From an uncultured Aquimarina sp. (GTDB taxonomy: Bacteria > Bacteroidota > Bacteroidia > Flavobacteriales > Flavobacteriaceae): a stretch of DNA of 64,000 nt. The notes beneath the pieces were generated by a model. The model was given only the letters and a program-made list of their open reading frames with translations. It was not told the origin of the DNA and did no database searches. The DNA lies in NCBI RefSeq assembly GCF_947496855.1, contig NZ_CANMED010000001.1:558001-622000 (forward strand). Direction: 5' to 3'. The translations under genes and the position numbers were made by a program. Positions 51,227-61,336 of the stretch are shown here, piece by piece. Positions within the stretch are counted from its first letter, which is position 1. Each line of letters opens with the position of its first letter.

Positions 51227-53599
51227 ATGGTTATTTTAAAAAGAAAAAACAGTGTCTTTTTATTGTTTTTAGTTACGCTTTTTTGTCAAGGACAGGGGAT
51301 CATACAAGGCATAATTGTGGATCAAAATGCGCATCCTATATCAGGAGCTTCTGTTAGCGTAGTTGAACTAAAAAACATAGGGACGAGCAGTGATATTGAT
51401 GGAGAATTTAAGCTTCGTATTCCAAATGGATCCTATACATTGGAAACAAGTTACATCGGTTTTCAAACCTTATTGTATTCTATTACTGTTGGATCATCAG
51501 CAGAAACAAACGTACACATCATTTTAAAAGAAAATATAGAAGAATTAAATGATGTTATCATTAAAAGTAAAACAGTTGCACAGAAGACTAAAGAAAAAGC
51601 TTTTGAAGTAGAGATTATAGAAACCAAAGGATTAAAAAATAGTAGTATAGATATAAATGCTGTTTTAACCACAATACCTGGAGTAAATATCAGACAAAGA
51701 GGAGGATTAGGGGCTGCTTTTGATTTTTCTTTAAATGGGTTGTCTGGCAAACAAGTAAAGTTTTTTATCGATGGTATCCCATTAGAAAATTTTGGTAGTT
51801 CCCTGTCACTTAATAATTTTCCTGCTACACTTGTAGAAAGAGCAGAAGTATATAAAGGAGTAGTTCCTATTTATTTGGGAGCAGATGCACTAGGTGGTGC
51901 AATAAATATTATTACAAATAAACGTAAAGTAGATTTTCTGGACGCCTCTTATGACGTAGGTTCATTTAATACCCATCGCGCCACAATTAACGGTCAGTAT
52001 TATGGTAAAAAAGGATGGATGTTTCAGTTGTCTTCATTTTATAACCATTCTGACAACAACTATACTATCGATGACATTGAAGTAAGAGATGAATTAGGTA
52101 ATGACACTGGTATTCGTAGAGATAATGTAGAACGATTCCATGACGCTTATAATTCTCAAATGGTACGTCTACAAACTGGATTCGTTGATAAGTCATATGC
52201 AGATCGATTGCTTGTAGGTTTTACTGCATCTGCTAACGAAAACGAAATCCAACATCCGATTGATCCACAAAATCCATTTGGAGAAGTTTTTAGTGAAAAT
52301 AATATTATTTCTGGTTCAATAGAGTTCGAAAAAAACAATCTTTTTAAAGAAAAACTAAAGCTGAAAATTTATGGCTCCATTACACAAAACAACGAAAGAG
52401 TAGTAGATACTTCTTCTAGAAAATACGACTGGTTTGGTAATTTTATAGAACGTGGTGATCAAACCCTTGGAGAATTTGAAGCTAGTAAAACACTATTTGA
52501 GTTTAAAGATAATTTACACTTAATTAATGCATTGGCTACATATACTTTTAATGAATCACATTCATTAAGTTTTAACTATACCAAAAATTACATTCGTAGA
52601 AAAGGAGAAGATGTTGCTAGAATAGGAAGAATTGCATTTCAGGATCCTCACATAGTTAACAAAAATATACTAGGCCTTTCTTATGACATCAACTTGCTGG
52701 AGGATAGATGGAATACCTCCATTTTTTCTAAAGGATATGTGCTAAACTCAGAAGGGATCGTTGAAGATCTATTTACGAACATAGAAGAAGAAAGGTTTAC
52801 ACAATTCGAAAACAATTTTGAAGAATTAGGATATGGTTTTGCTACAACCTATAAAGTACTTGACAACTTTCAAATCAAGAGTTCTTTCGAAAGAACATTT
52901 AGGATTCCGGAAGGTTATGAAGTGTTAGGAGATGGTTTTTTATTGAAATCAAATCCAACTCTTTTGCCAGAGGAAAGTTACAATGCCAATCTAGGAGCAC
53001 TTTTCAACACAGCTATTAATGATTTCAAACTCCAGATAGATACTAATCTATTTTTTAGAGCATCTGAAAATTTTATAGCCATTAGATCAGAAGGTATATT
53101 CTCCAGATTCTACAATACTGCTGATGCTAGAAGTACAGGTGTAGAAGGTGAGATAAAAATTCTATATGATAGCTTTTTTTTAAATCTAAATGCTACATAT
53201 CAAAATATAGTTGATAGAAATGCTGGACAAAATGCCGGTGTAACTTTTTTAAGAAACCAGCGGATAGCAAATATTCCTTATTTGTTTGGAAATGCTAATA
53301 TCGGAGGAAGATTTGAAAACATATTTTCCCTAAAAGATCAAGTTAATGTTTCCTGGAGCACATATTATGTTCATGACTATCCGCTTACATCTTTTGTAGA
53401 AGGCAATCCAGAAGATAGAGATATTATACCAGAACAGATTTCACATAATCTAGAACTAGGGTACTCTTTTAAAGATGGGCGATATAATATATCTGCTTTA
53501 GCTAGAAATATTACGGATGCTAAAATCTTTGACAATTTCGAAATTCAACAACCAGGAAGAGCTTTCTATATCAAACTAAGATATTATATATCAAACTAA
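51227..53599 (+). CDS. TonB-dependent siderophore receptor (XusA-like)
   Basis: A 790-residue outer-membrane receptor. The N-terminus has a signal peptide (VFLLFLVTLFCQGQG), then a carboxypeptidase-like domain (IIQGIIVDQNAHPISGASV, DIDGEFKLRIPNGSY) typical of Bacteroidota receptors, a plug domain at about 125-230 (NAVLTTIPGVNIRQRGG, VKFFIDGIPLENFG, YKGVVPIYLGADALGGAINI), and a beta-barrel that ends in RAFYIKLRYYISN. With the two genes that follow it resembles the XusABC xenosiderophore system; here it probably takes up the siderophore made next door. Confidence 0.92.
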   Translation: MVILKRKNSVFLLFLVTLFCQGQGIIQGIIVDQNAHPISGASVSVVELKNIGTSSDIDGEFKLRIPNGSYTLETSYIGFQTLLYSITVGSSAETNVHIILKENIEELNDVIIKSKTVAQKTKEKAFEVEIIETKGLKNSSIDINAVLTTIPGVNIRQRGGLGAAFDFSLNGLSGKQVKFFIDGIPLENFGSSLSLNNFPATLVERAEVYKGVVPIYLGADALGGAINIITNKRKVDFLDASYDVGSFNTHRATINGQYYGKKGWMFQLSSFYNHSDNNYTIDDIEVRDELGNDTGIRRDNVERFHDAYNSQMVRLQTGFVDKSYADRLLVGFTASANENEIQHPIDPQNPFGEVFSENNIISGSIEFEKNNLFKEKLKLKIYGSITQNNERVVDTSSRKYDWFGNFIERGDQTLGEFEASKTLFEFKDNLHLINALATYTFNESHSLSFNYTKNYIRRKGEDVARIGRIAFQDPHIVNKNILGLSYDINLLEDRWNTSIFSKGYVLNSEGIVEDLFTNIEEERFTQFENNFEELGYGFATTYKVLDNFQIKSSFERTFRIPEGYEVLGDGFLLKSNPTLLPEESYNANLGALFNTAINDFKLQIDTNLFFRASENFIAIRSEGIFSRFYNTADARSTGVEGEIKILYDSFFLNLNATYQNIVDRNAGQNAGVTFLRNQRIANIPYLFGNANIGGRFENIFSLKDQVNVSWSTYYVHDYPLTSFVEGNPEDRDIIPEQISHNLELGYSFKDGRYNISALARNITDAKIFDNFEIQQPGRAFYIKLRYYISN

Positions 53600-53629
53600 A
53601 ATAATTTTTAATATCAAAAATCATATACA

Positions 53630-54940
53630 ATGAAAACAATACAAAGGATAAAAAACGTAATACTACTTTTAGCCATAATAACCTTAACAATATCCTGTAA
53701 TAGCGATGACAACGGAGGGACAATTATAGATCCGGAACCAACAACAATATCCAAATATGTAGTTGGATTTCAAGCTTTTCCTGTTGGACAGGCTAGTCCT
53801 GCGGAATATATTCTAGACTTACCATCGCTAGAATCATTAACTACAGGAGAAATTTCAGTAGAAGGACAAGGAATTCCATTAAGAGGTTGGAGATTTTTTC
53901 ATAGTGCTGGCAATACTGTATTCACAGCAGGGTATTCTGACGATGATAAATGCATAGCATATCAGTTAGACGAAAATGGAGCACTAACGGAAAAAGCAAA
54001 CTTCGCTTTTCAATCTACTTTAGATAACTATGCGGCTTTAGATGATGATACATTACTTGCTGTAGAATTAACTTATGGAGGACTTTCTGATAAGCGTTTT
54101 CATTTTATAAATGCTAAAACTGGTTTGTTAGAAAAAATTGTAGAACATCCTATCGATATTGATATGGGAAGTGGTACTGTAGAAGATCCAGGTTCAATTC
54201 CATGGGTTACTGGTATGATACTTAGAGATAACAAGTTATTTGTTTCGTATCACAAATGGTTAGCAGATGGATCATACATTACTCCAGATGTGGATCGTGC
54301 TTATGTAGCCATATTCCAATATCCTGAAATGGAACTTGAAAAAATAATCGAAGATGATAGAACAAGTCCTATTGGTGTAAACGGTCATAGTACTGGTATT
54401 GAAAAAACAGAAAACGGCGATATTTATTCTTTTTCCACTTCGGCATTAAGTGCTGGTTTTACGGCAGCTTCAAAACCTTCAGGAATTTTGAGAATTAATA
54501 ATGGAGCTACAGAGTTCGATACCAATTATTTCTTCAATGTCGAAGAAGCGACCAATGGAGGAAAGCTATTTTGGATGGATTATGTTGGCAATGGAAAAGC
54601 TATCGCTAGAATTATCGTTGACGATAACATTGGAGCTTGGGGAGTCTTTAAAGAGCAAGGAGAGTTCTTTAAGCTAGTTGTTATTGATTTGATTAATAAA
54701 GAAATAAAAGATGTTAGCGGAATTCCAATACATGCAAATAGATATACCTCACCGATGTTTGTAGAAGATGGAAAAGTATATCTAAGTGCTAGAACCGGAC
54801 CTGCTATTGGAAATAATGGCGAAAACGCTGATCTCGGAGAAACTCACGTTTATATCGTTGACACGGAAACTGCTACTGCTACTAAAGGAGCAAAAGTTCT
54901 TGGATTAGCTTTAAAAGGTGTTTTCAAAATAAGTAACTAA
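53630..54940 (+). CDS. DUF4374 lipoprotein (XusB-like siderophore-binding)
   Basis: A 436-residue protein with a lipoprotein signal peptide (LLLAIITLTISC with Cys in the lipobox, then acidic SDDNGG, a flavobacterial surface-export-like signal). The body has the DUF4374 pattern of repeated strand segments (RAYVAIFQYPEMELEKII, GHSTGIEKTENGDIYSFSTSAL, LFWMDYVGNGKAIARIIVDDN), likely a beta-propeller. In Bacteroides, the XusB lipoprotein of the XusABC system binds ferric siderophore at the cell surface; I infer the same here. It is 30 bp after the receptor. Confidence 0.85.
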   Translation: MKTIQRIKNVILLLAIITLTISCNSDDNGGTIIDPEPTTISKYVVGFQAFPVGQASPAEYILDLPSLESLTTGEISVEGQGIPLRGWRFFHSAGNTVFTAGYSDDDKCIAYQLDENGALTEKANFAFQSTLDNYAALDDDTLLAVELTYGGLSDKRFHFINAKTGLLEKIVEHPIDIDMGSGTVEDPGSIPWVTGMILRDNKLFVSYHKWLADGSYITPDVDRAYVAIFQYPEMELEKIIEDDRTSPIGVNGHSTGIEKTENGDIYSFSTSALSAGFTAASKPSGILRINNGATEFDTNYFFNVEEATNGGKLFWMDYVGNGKAIARIIVDDNIGAWGVFKEQGEFFKLVVIDLINKEIKDVSGIPIHANRYTSPMFVEDGKVYLSARTGPAIGNNGENADLGETHVYIVDTETATATKGAKVLGLALKGVFKISN

Positions 54941-55131
54941 ATCAACTATTATTAATATGGGGACTGAAAACATTGAAATTTTAGTTCTGTTGCGCAAAGC
55001 CCAATTATCGTATTCAGAATAAGCAAAGTCAAAAAGTATTGGAAAGTGCATGTGTTTTGTTTATTGAGTTTGTTTAAAATTATAAGAAATAGATAATGGT
55101 TTTTAGTTCCCATTTATATCCAAGCCTATAA

Positions 55132-56307
55132 ATGACAAGAAAAAAGAGAAATAATACACGTAAAATAATTTTACAACTCCATAAAATATTAGGATTAGTT
55201 ACTGGTCTAGTACTTTTTATTGTTTCTATTACCGGTTGTTTGTGGGTTTTTAAAGAAGAAATAGAAGGATTCTATGATGATTATAAATATGTAGATGTTG
55301 AAAAAAAAGAATTCATAAAATCATCTACAGTAAAACATATTGCAGAAGAGGTAATACCTAATAGAACCATTCACGGAGTCATTTATGGTGCCTCAAACGA
55401 AGCTGTAGAGGTTGTTTTTTATGAAGCTGAACCAGAGGTGTTTTATCATAGTGTGTTCTTAAATCCATATTCAGGTGATTTTATTAAAAGGTTAGATAAT
55501 GATGCTGGATTTTTTGGTTTTATATTAAGAGGGCATCTACGATTATGGTTACCAGATGCTATTGGTTCTAGAGTAGTATCTTATTCTATTTTAGTATTTC
55601 TGATTATAGTAGTAAGTGGACTTTTTCTTTGGTGGCCTAGAAATAAGAAAAATTGGCGTCAGCGATTAAAATTCGATTGGAATAATAAAACAAGATGGAA
55701 GCGTAAAAATTTCGACCTTCATACTGTTACAGGATTCTACATATCATCTTTTGGGTTGATCCTTGCTTTTACCGGTTGTGTAATGGCTTTTAACTGGTTC
55801 TATTTTATTACTTATAAAGCCACTGGCGGAGATAAAGATCCTAGATTTGTAATTCCAGAAAGCGAGCAAATGATATCCTCAACTGTGACATCTAATTATC
55901 CATATGACCGATTAATTCCTATGTTAAAAGATGCATATGGAGATGCTCATAACTTGGAATTACATTATCCTGAAAATGATTCTACATCTATTTTGGTTGA
56001 AGTAAGTAATTCTAAAAAATTGTATTACAATATGGATTATTTATTCTTCGATCAATATACGCTTAAGGAAATTGAAACTCCTAGTATCTATGGCAAATAC
56101 AAAGATGCTAAGTTCGCAGATAAGGTCATTCGTATGAATTATGATATCCATATTGGAGCTATTGGAGGAATAACGGGTAAAATTATCGCTTTTTTAGTAA
56201 GCCTGATTTGTGCCTCATTACCTATAAGTGGTATCTTACTTTGGTATGGCAGAACGTATAAGAAAAAAATTAAAGAATCAACAAAGGTAATTGTTCTAGA
56301 AACATAG
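55132..56307 (+). CDS. PepSY-domain membrane protein (XusC-like ferric reductase)
   Basis: A 391-residue inner-membrane protein of the PepSY_TM family. Hydrophobic segments are at about 15-35 (LGLVTGLVLFIVSITGCLWVF), 145-165, 195-215 (FYISSFGLILAFTGCVMAF) and 340-365. His residues near membrane segments (LHKILG, RGHLRLWL, DLHTVTGFY, DIHIGAIGG) could bind haem. Such proteins reduce ferric siderophores in the periplasm (FoxB, XusC). It is about 190 bp after the DUF4374 gene, so it may have its own promoter. A terminator follows. Confidence 0.88.
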   Translation: MTRKKRNNTRKIILQLHKILGLVTGLVLFIVSITGCLWVFKEEIEGFYDDYKYVDVEKKEFIKSSTVKHIAEEVIPNRTIHGVIYGASNEAVEVVFYEAEPEVFYHSVFLNPYSGDFIKRLDNDAGFFGFILRGHLRLWLPDAIGSRVVSYSILVFLIIVVSGLFLWWPRNKKNWRQRLKFDWNNKTRWKRKNFDLHTVTGFYISSFGLILAFTGCVMAFNWFYFITYKATGGDKDPRFVIPESEQMISSTVTSNYPYDRLIPMLKDAYGDAHNLELHYPENDSTSILVEVSNSKKLYYNMDYLFFDQYTLKEIETPSIYGKYKDAKFADKVIRMNYDIHIGAIGGITGKIIAFLVSLICASLPISGILLWYGRTYKKKIKESTKVIVLET

Positions 56308-56374
56308 TGCACGTTTACTAAAACAATCGTTTTATTTGGCTTTTCTAATCTTGATATTAAATAGTATATCAAAT

Positions 56375-56410
56375 ACGGAGTATTCACCATTGTACTATAA
56401 TGTACTCCGT
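56375..56410. repeat. Inverted repeat downstream of PepSY gene
   Basis: ACGGAGTA (56375-56382) and TACTCCGT (56403-56410) are perfect complements with a 20-nt spacer. The long loop and missing T-tail make it a weak terminator candidate; it may be a small remnant repeat. Confidence 0.45.
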
Positions 56411-56570
56411 TATATATTGTTTTGAATCGTTACATTGAGCTTGTAGAATGGGCAGGTGAGGAGAGGTGTTGACTAATCTATTTTATAATTAATTCCAACC
56501 ATATATTTAGAGACTACTGCTTATTATGCAGTACGTATAGAGTTAATTCATAATCACTAAGTATTTTAAA

Positions 56571-56609
56571 CTATATAAAAAAGAGCTTTAACAGCTCTTT
56601 TTTATATAG
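56571..56609. terminator. Bidirectional terminator between PepSY and VPS10 genes
   Basis: A perfect 17-bp stem: the left arm CTATATAAAAAAGAGCT (56571-56587) pairs with 56593-56609 around a TTAAC loop. It has A-runs on the left and T-runs on the right, so it can stop both the plus-strand PepSY unit and the minus-strand propeller gene whose stop is at 56629. Confidence 0.92.
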
Positions 56610-56628
56610 TTATGTAATTTTTGTTAGT

Positions 56629-59600
56629 TTAATCATCAATATATGGAGCTCCAGAAGCTTTTAACATGGTTTCTAATTTATCCATAGAATTTTCAATTGC
56701 TTTCAATTCATTTTCAGCTTTATTAATCATGGTATTAATAATCTGCATTTGTGTCTTGTTGGTCTCAGTTGGTCCATAGGTAGATCGCTCTAGACTTAAG
56801 TAAATAGTGAACATCTTATCACTTACAGATGGCGGATTCTTTTCACCAATTTCTGCTTTGGCCTGATTACCGTAGTAATCCGATTTCAAGCTATTGATTT
56901 GATTTCTTATGGTTTCTAATTGTTTTAAAGCTGTTTCTGGATTGGCCCTACTATGCATTAGTGCTTTCTGTAATGCTTTAGTCTTTTTCTCAGCTTTAAC
57001 TATAGACTGATCAATTGCACTTGCAGTTCTCGAAGCAGCTTCATAATCACGCCAAAAAGCAGAAGTTACTTCTGGTGTTGTTCCTTGTAGCGTATTTTTA
57101 TAGAGCGGTTTTACCTTAAATTTTACTGGATCATCGAGTTGTTTTATAGTGCTGTTATACGATAAGTACATAGTTACACTATAAGTACCTGGCGCTGCTA
57201 ACAAACCTCTTAATTCGTCTTCATTAGAACTTTTCATATCGTTTAGACCTATCGGATTATAATTAGGATATCTCAAATCCCAAGCCGTTCTATTAATTCC
57301 AGACGTTGCTTCTTTAAAGATGTTACGTATCACCTCACCAGCTTGATTCTTGATCACAAAAACCAGTTGAGGTTTTTGTTCTAACTTTTCGTCTTCTAGA
57401 ACCTTCCATCCTGGAAAGGGAATGTTCTGATTTTTAATATTCTCTTCTTTTGTTTTACGTTGCTCTTTTTTCAATACTGGAGCTTCTTTAAGATAATAGG
57501 TGAGTAGTGCACCAAATTCTGGATTAGGTGCTACAAAATGAGCATCACCTTGACTGCCCTTATTAGCTTCAAAACTGAGTTGAGAACGCTCTATATACCA
57601 CCAAGCATCACGAATAGGAAACAACTTGCCTTCTGAATTTAAATCTGTTCGGGCGATGTCTCTTAAGGCTGAATAATCATCTAGAATATAAAATCCACGA
57701 CCAAAAGATGCTGCTACCAAATCATTTTCACGTTTTTGTATGGCTAAATCTCTAAAGGAAATTGTTGGTACGTCGCCTTTTAAAGCGGTCCATTGTTTTC
57801 CTTTATCAACTGAAAAGAATAAACCAAATTCTGTTCCTATAAATAATAGATTAGGTGACACATGATCCTGTACTAATCGCCACACCAAATGATTATCCGG
57901 AATTGTATTGGTTAAAGACTCCCAGGTTTGTCCTTTGTTAGTACTTTTATATAAATAAGGTTTAAGATCACCATATTTATGATTATCTAAAGCTACGTAC
58001 ACAGTGTTAGCATCATATAAATCGGCTTTGATATCATTGACAAAGGCGGTTGATGGTACACCGGGTAATTGATTCACTTTAATTTGTCTCCAATTTGCAC
58101 CTCCATTTTCAGTAACATTAATTAAACCATCATCAGTACCAGCATAGAGAAGCCCTTCTTGCTTAGGGGATTCGGAGAGTGACGTAATTGTATTGTAATT
58201 AGACATGGCATACACATCCCAAGCATTATCCCAAGATTGTTGTTTTCCCATAATTGGTAAGGTAATACGCTCTTCATTTTTCGTTAAATCTTCAGATATA
58301 GCGGTCCAAGAATCGCCTCGATTTTCTGATTTCCAAACACGTTGCGATGCAAAGTAAATTGTAGATGGCTTATGAGGGCTCACAAGTATTGGTGCATCCC
58401 AATTAAAACGTTGAATCGCATCCCCCTCCGCAGGTTGTGGCTGTATGTCTATAGCTTCACCAGTTTTCATATCTAAACGCGAGAGCGTTCCTTCTTGACG
58501 TTCAGCATATACAATATTTGGATTTCCCGGCTCAGTAGCTGGTTGATGCCCATCCCAATTAAGAATTACGCGCCAATCACTATTTTGTATCCCGTGAATA
58601 TTATCCGTACGTGATGGACCTCCTTCGGTACTATTGTCTTGAGTACCTCCATAAATATTATAAAATGGTTCGGCATCATCTACTGCCAGTTTATAAAACT
58701 GAGTTACAGGCAAGTTTTTAATGTATTTCCAAGATTTGGTTAAATCAAAGGATTCATATAAACCACCATCGGTACCAACAAGCAGGTAATTAGGGTCATT
58801 TTTCCTAAACGCTATGGCATGATTATCACCATGTTTGTTTTTTCTATTCATTCTATAGAAAGTCTTTCCGCCATCTTCAGAAATTTGCATGGTATTATCC
58901 ATGAGATATAAACGATCTTTTTGATGTGGTGAGGCATATAATTCTTGATAGTAATGTGGGCCAGTTCCTCCACTAATAGTATTTGATTGTTTAGACCAAG
59001 AGCTTCCGCCGTCTTCAGAGCGATACAATGCTCCTGTTCTACGGTCTAACTCAATAGCTGCATACAAAACATCAGGATTATGCGGAGAAATGGCCAAACC
59101 TGTTTTACCCATAGACGTTTTTGGCAAACCATTGGTTAGTTTTTCCCAAGTATCACCGCCATCATCACTACGATATAGTGCCGTACCAGGACCATTACCT
59201 ATATAAACAGCAACGGTTCTTTGACGTTGCCATGTAGCAGCGTACATACGATCTGGATTTCTAGGATCATATACTAATTCTGTAACACCTGTCCATTTGT
59301 CATCACCAAGTGTTTTTACCCAGGTTTTGCCTCGATCTTTACTTTTGTATAAGCCACGCTGACCACCTTTACTCCAAAGAGGTCCTTGCGCGGTTACCCA
59401 AACAATATTACTGTTATCGGGGTGAACTCTAACTCGAGAAATATGTTGTGTTTCTTTAAGCCCCATATTGGTCCAAGTTTTTCCACCATCATCACTGCGA
59501 TAAACACCATCTCCAAAACCCACATGACGTCCACCAACATCTTCTCCTGTTCCTACCCAAATGGTTTCTGGACGGTTAGGGTCTATTGAAACTGTTCCGA

Positions 59601-59880
59601 TAGAGTAGGAGTTCTCCTTATCGAATATAGGTGTCCAAGTAGTCCCAGAATTGATGGTTTTCCATACACCACCTGAGCCTACTGCAACATACCAAATATT
59701 TTCATTATGTGGATGAATAGCAATATCAGAGATTCTTCCACTCATAAAGGCAGGACCAATGCTTCGGAGTTTAAGGCCATTAAAAGGATTTTCTATTGTG
59801 GTTTTCTCTTGAGCTGAAGTCGTAAAAGCCATTAAAAAGGTTAACATGATAGCGCAAAATGTGCAGGAAAGTGTCTTCAT
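56629..59880 (-). CDS. Sortilin/VPS10-like BNR beta-propeller protein
   Basis: A 1083-residue exported protein with signal peptide ending TTSAQ. Many BNR/Asp-box repeats follow, e.g. GGVWKTINSGTTWTP, VYRSDDGGKTWTN, LYKSKDRGKTWVK, LYRSDDGGDTWEKL, LYRSEDGGSSWSK and KSENRGDSWTA, matching the Sortilin_N / VPS10-like glycosyl-hydrolase-related group common in Bacteroidota. Near 830-900 lies an Ig-like segment (VFVIKNQAGEVIRNI, INRTAWDLRYPNYNPIG). The last 120 residues are helical and charged, coiled-coil-like. No T9SS C-terminal domain was seen. Its substrate or partner is unknown; enzymatic activity should not be assumed. Confidence 0.88.
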   Translation of the reverse strand: MKTLSCTFCAIMLTFLMAFTTSAQEKTTIENPFNGLKLRSIGPAFMSGRISDIAIHPHNENIWYVAVGSGGVWKTINSGTTWTPIFDKENSYSIGTVSIDPNRPETIWVGTGEDVGGRHVGFGDGVYRSDDGGKTWTNMGLKETQHISRVRVHPDNSNIVWVTAQGPLWSKGGQRGLYKSKDRGKTWVKTLGDDKWTGVTELVYDPRNPDRMYAATWQRQRTVAVYIGNGPGTALYRSDDGGDTWEKLTNGLPKTSMGKTGLAISPHNPDVLYAAIELDRRTGALYRSEDGGSSWSKQSNTISGGTGPHYYQELYASPHQKDRLYLMDNTMQISEDGGKTFYRMNRKNKHGDNHAIAFRKNDPNYLLVGTDGGLYESFDLTKSWKYIKNLPVTQFYKLAVDDAEPFYNIYGGTQDNSTEGGPSRTDNIHGIQNSDWRVILNWDGHQPATEPGNPNIVYAERQEGTLSRLDMKTGEAIDIQPQPAEGDAIQRFNWDAPILVSPHKPSTIYFASQRVWKSENRGDSWTAISEDLTKNEERITLPIMGKQQSWDNAWDVYAMSNYNTITSLSESPKQEGLLYAGTDDGLINVTENGGANWRQIKVNQLPGVPSTAFVNDIKADLYDANTVYVALDNHKYGDLKPYLYKSTNKGQTWESLTNTIPDNHLVWRLVQDHVSPNLLFIGTEFGLFFSVDKGKQWTALKGDVPTISFRDLAIQKRENDLVAASFGRGFYILDDYSALRDIARTDLNSEGKLFPIRDAWWYIERSQLSFEANKGSQGDAHFVAPNPEFGALLTYYLKEAPVLKKEQRKTKEENIKNQNIPFPGWKVLEDEKLEQKPQLVFVIKNQAGEVIRNIFKEATSGINRTAWDLRYPNYNPIGLNDMKSSNEDELRGLLAAPGTYSVTMYLSYNSTIKQLDDPVKFKVKPLYKNTLQGTTPEVTSAFWRDYEAASRTASAIDQSIVKAEKKTKALQKALMHSRANPETALKQLETIRNQINSLKSDYYGNQAKAEIGEKNPPSVSDKMFTIYLSLERSTYGPTETNKTQMQIINTMINKAENELKAIENSMDKLETMLKASGAPYIDD

Positions 59881-60303
59881 TTTTTAGTGTGGTTCGTTAG
59901 ATTATAAATTTAACAAAAATCTGATTGATTTAATCAAAGAAGATATAAATACTAATACGGTATTCGTTTTATAAACAATAGAAAGAATATCACTTACAAT
60001 AATTTATTAAAAGTCTACAGTAAAAAATATCAATTTTTGTGGTCATAACTGCCTTGTAAAACTACAAAACAATGTTTCCGCATACGCCTATAAATAACGT
60101 AGGACAATCATATATTACAGCAGGAGAAACTCAAAAAAACTATTTCTTTAGATACTGATGGACAAATAGATAAAGTTGCTACACTATTTTTATACGAGGT
60201 AGTCATTTAATCTCCTAAAACACAAAATATAATGATTGCTCTAGTAGAAGGATTTTTATAGTGTATATATTTGTCACATCTAAACTATATTTTATCTATA
60301 AAG
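59881..60303. other. Intergenic region before AraC gene, possible gene remnants
   Basis: About 420 bases. Around 60130-60210 one frame reads KTISLDTDGQIDKVATLFLYEVVI before a stop, which looks more like decayed coding sequence than random DNA, but I cannot name the family. A TAnnTTTG box (TATATTTG) is at 60266-60273, 30 bp before the AraC start, and supports that start. Otherwise nothing is seen. Confidence 0.4.
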
Positions 60304-61188
60304 ATGAAAACATATAATACTATACAGGAGCTAATGGATGATTTAGGTATTAAAAGAAAACCTATCAGTCCAAACTTTAATATTTATAAGTATAGTGAAT
60401 TATCAAATCCTGAAGTAAAAAAAGAAATATTTGAACCACATAGAAAACGGTTTTTTTCGATTAATTTTCACGTTAAAAACGTTACCGCAAGAAGAATTGG
60501 ATATACATATTTTGAAAAATTAGATAAAAGTATCAATTTTAATTCTCCAATGCAGCCATTTAGTATACACGGAGAAAAAAGTGTTGGTAGTGAGGGATTT
60601 GGAGTTTTTTTTACTTCAGATTTTTTTAAACCGTATAAACATAGATTTGATATTATACGGGAATTCCCTTTTTTCAAATTAAATACATTGCCATATTTTA
60701 AATTAAAGAAAGAGCTTTTTAATAATATTAATGATTTATTAGAGGAAATTCACTTAGAATATACGAACAATGCCCCCTATAACATGGAAATTATCCATTC
60801 TCAATTAATTATTTTATTGCATCGTATTAAAAGGATTAAAAGTGATAAATATCAAACCATAGAGTTAAGTAGAGCAGAAGAGATCACAAATAATTTCGAA
60901 GACCTTATCATAAAAGAAATTAACTCAAATAAAACATTACGAGAGTATGCGGAAAAACTTTTTATTTCGGCAATATATTTATCTGAATGTGTTAAAAAAT
61001 CTACCGGTCAATCTGCTAAAAAAGTAATCATAGACTATAAATTGTTACAGGCAAAAGCAATGCTAAAAAGTTCTAATGAGCCTATATCCCGAATAGCTAC
61101 TTCAATGGGGTATTCGGAAACAACAAACTTCATTAAATTTTTTAAAGAACATCAAGGAGTAACTCCGTTAGTATACAGAAAGAACTAG
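60304..61188 (+). CDS. AraC-family transcriptional regulator
   Basis: A regulator of 294 residues from ATG 60304 (MKTYNTIQELMDDLGI). An in-frame TTG at 60271 overlaps a TATATTTG promoter box, so I reject it as the start. The N-terminal part is a cupin-like sensor (FFSINFHVKNVTARRIGY ... FSIHGEKSVGSEGFGVFFTSDFF). The C-terminal 100 residues are an AraC HTH pair (REYAEKLFISAIYLSECVKKSTGQSAKKVIIDYKLLQAKAML ... ISRIATSMGYSETTNFIKFFKEHQGVTPLVYRK). It may control the lipoprotein gene at 61337. Confidence 0.9.
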   Translation: MKTYNTIQELMDDLGIKRKPISPNFNIYKYSELSNPEVKKEIFEPHRKRFFSINFHVKNVTARRIGYTYFEKLDKSINFNSPMQPFSIHGEKSVGSEGFGVFFTSDFFKPYKHRFDIIREFPFFKLNTLPYFKLKKELFNNINDLLEEIHLEYTNNAPYNMEIIHSQLIILLHRIKRIKSDKYQTIELSRAEEITNNFEDLIIKEINSNKTLREYAEKLFISAIYLSECVKKSTGQSAKKVIIDYKLLQAKAMLKSSNEPISRIATSMGYSETTNFIKFFKEHQGVTPLVYRKN

Positions 61189-61308
61189 GTATATTTTCCT
61201 TAATCAATAAAGTTTTTCTTCTTCTACAAACAATTGTTGAAAGCTTAAAACCTTAATAATTATCATTTTTTATTGATTTTTGATCTAAATCAATGTATTT
61301 AATTCTTT

Positions 61309-61316
61309 TACTTTTG
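61309..61316 (+). promoter_or_regulatory. -7 box before SMP-30-like gene
   Basis: TACTTTTG matches TAnnTTTG, 21 bp before the start at 61337. The nearest upstream TTG (61280-61282) is 26 bp away, a little far for a -33 element. Confidence 0.45.
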
Positions 61317-61336
61317 AATAAAATAAAATACAAAAA

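Noticed and set aside
56629-59880. Type IX secretion domain at the end of the propeller protein
   Set aside because: The C-terminal 100 residues are helical and charged with no sorting-domain motif.
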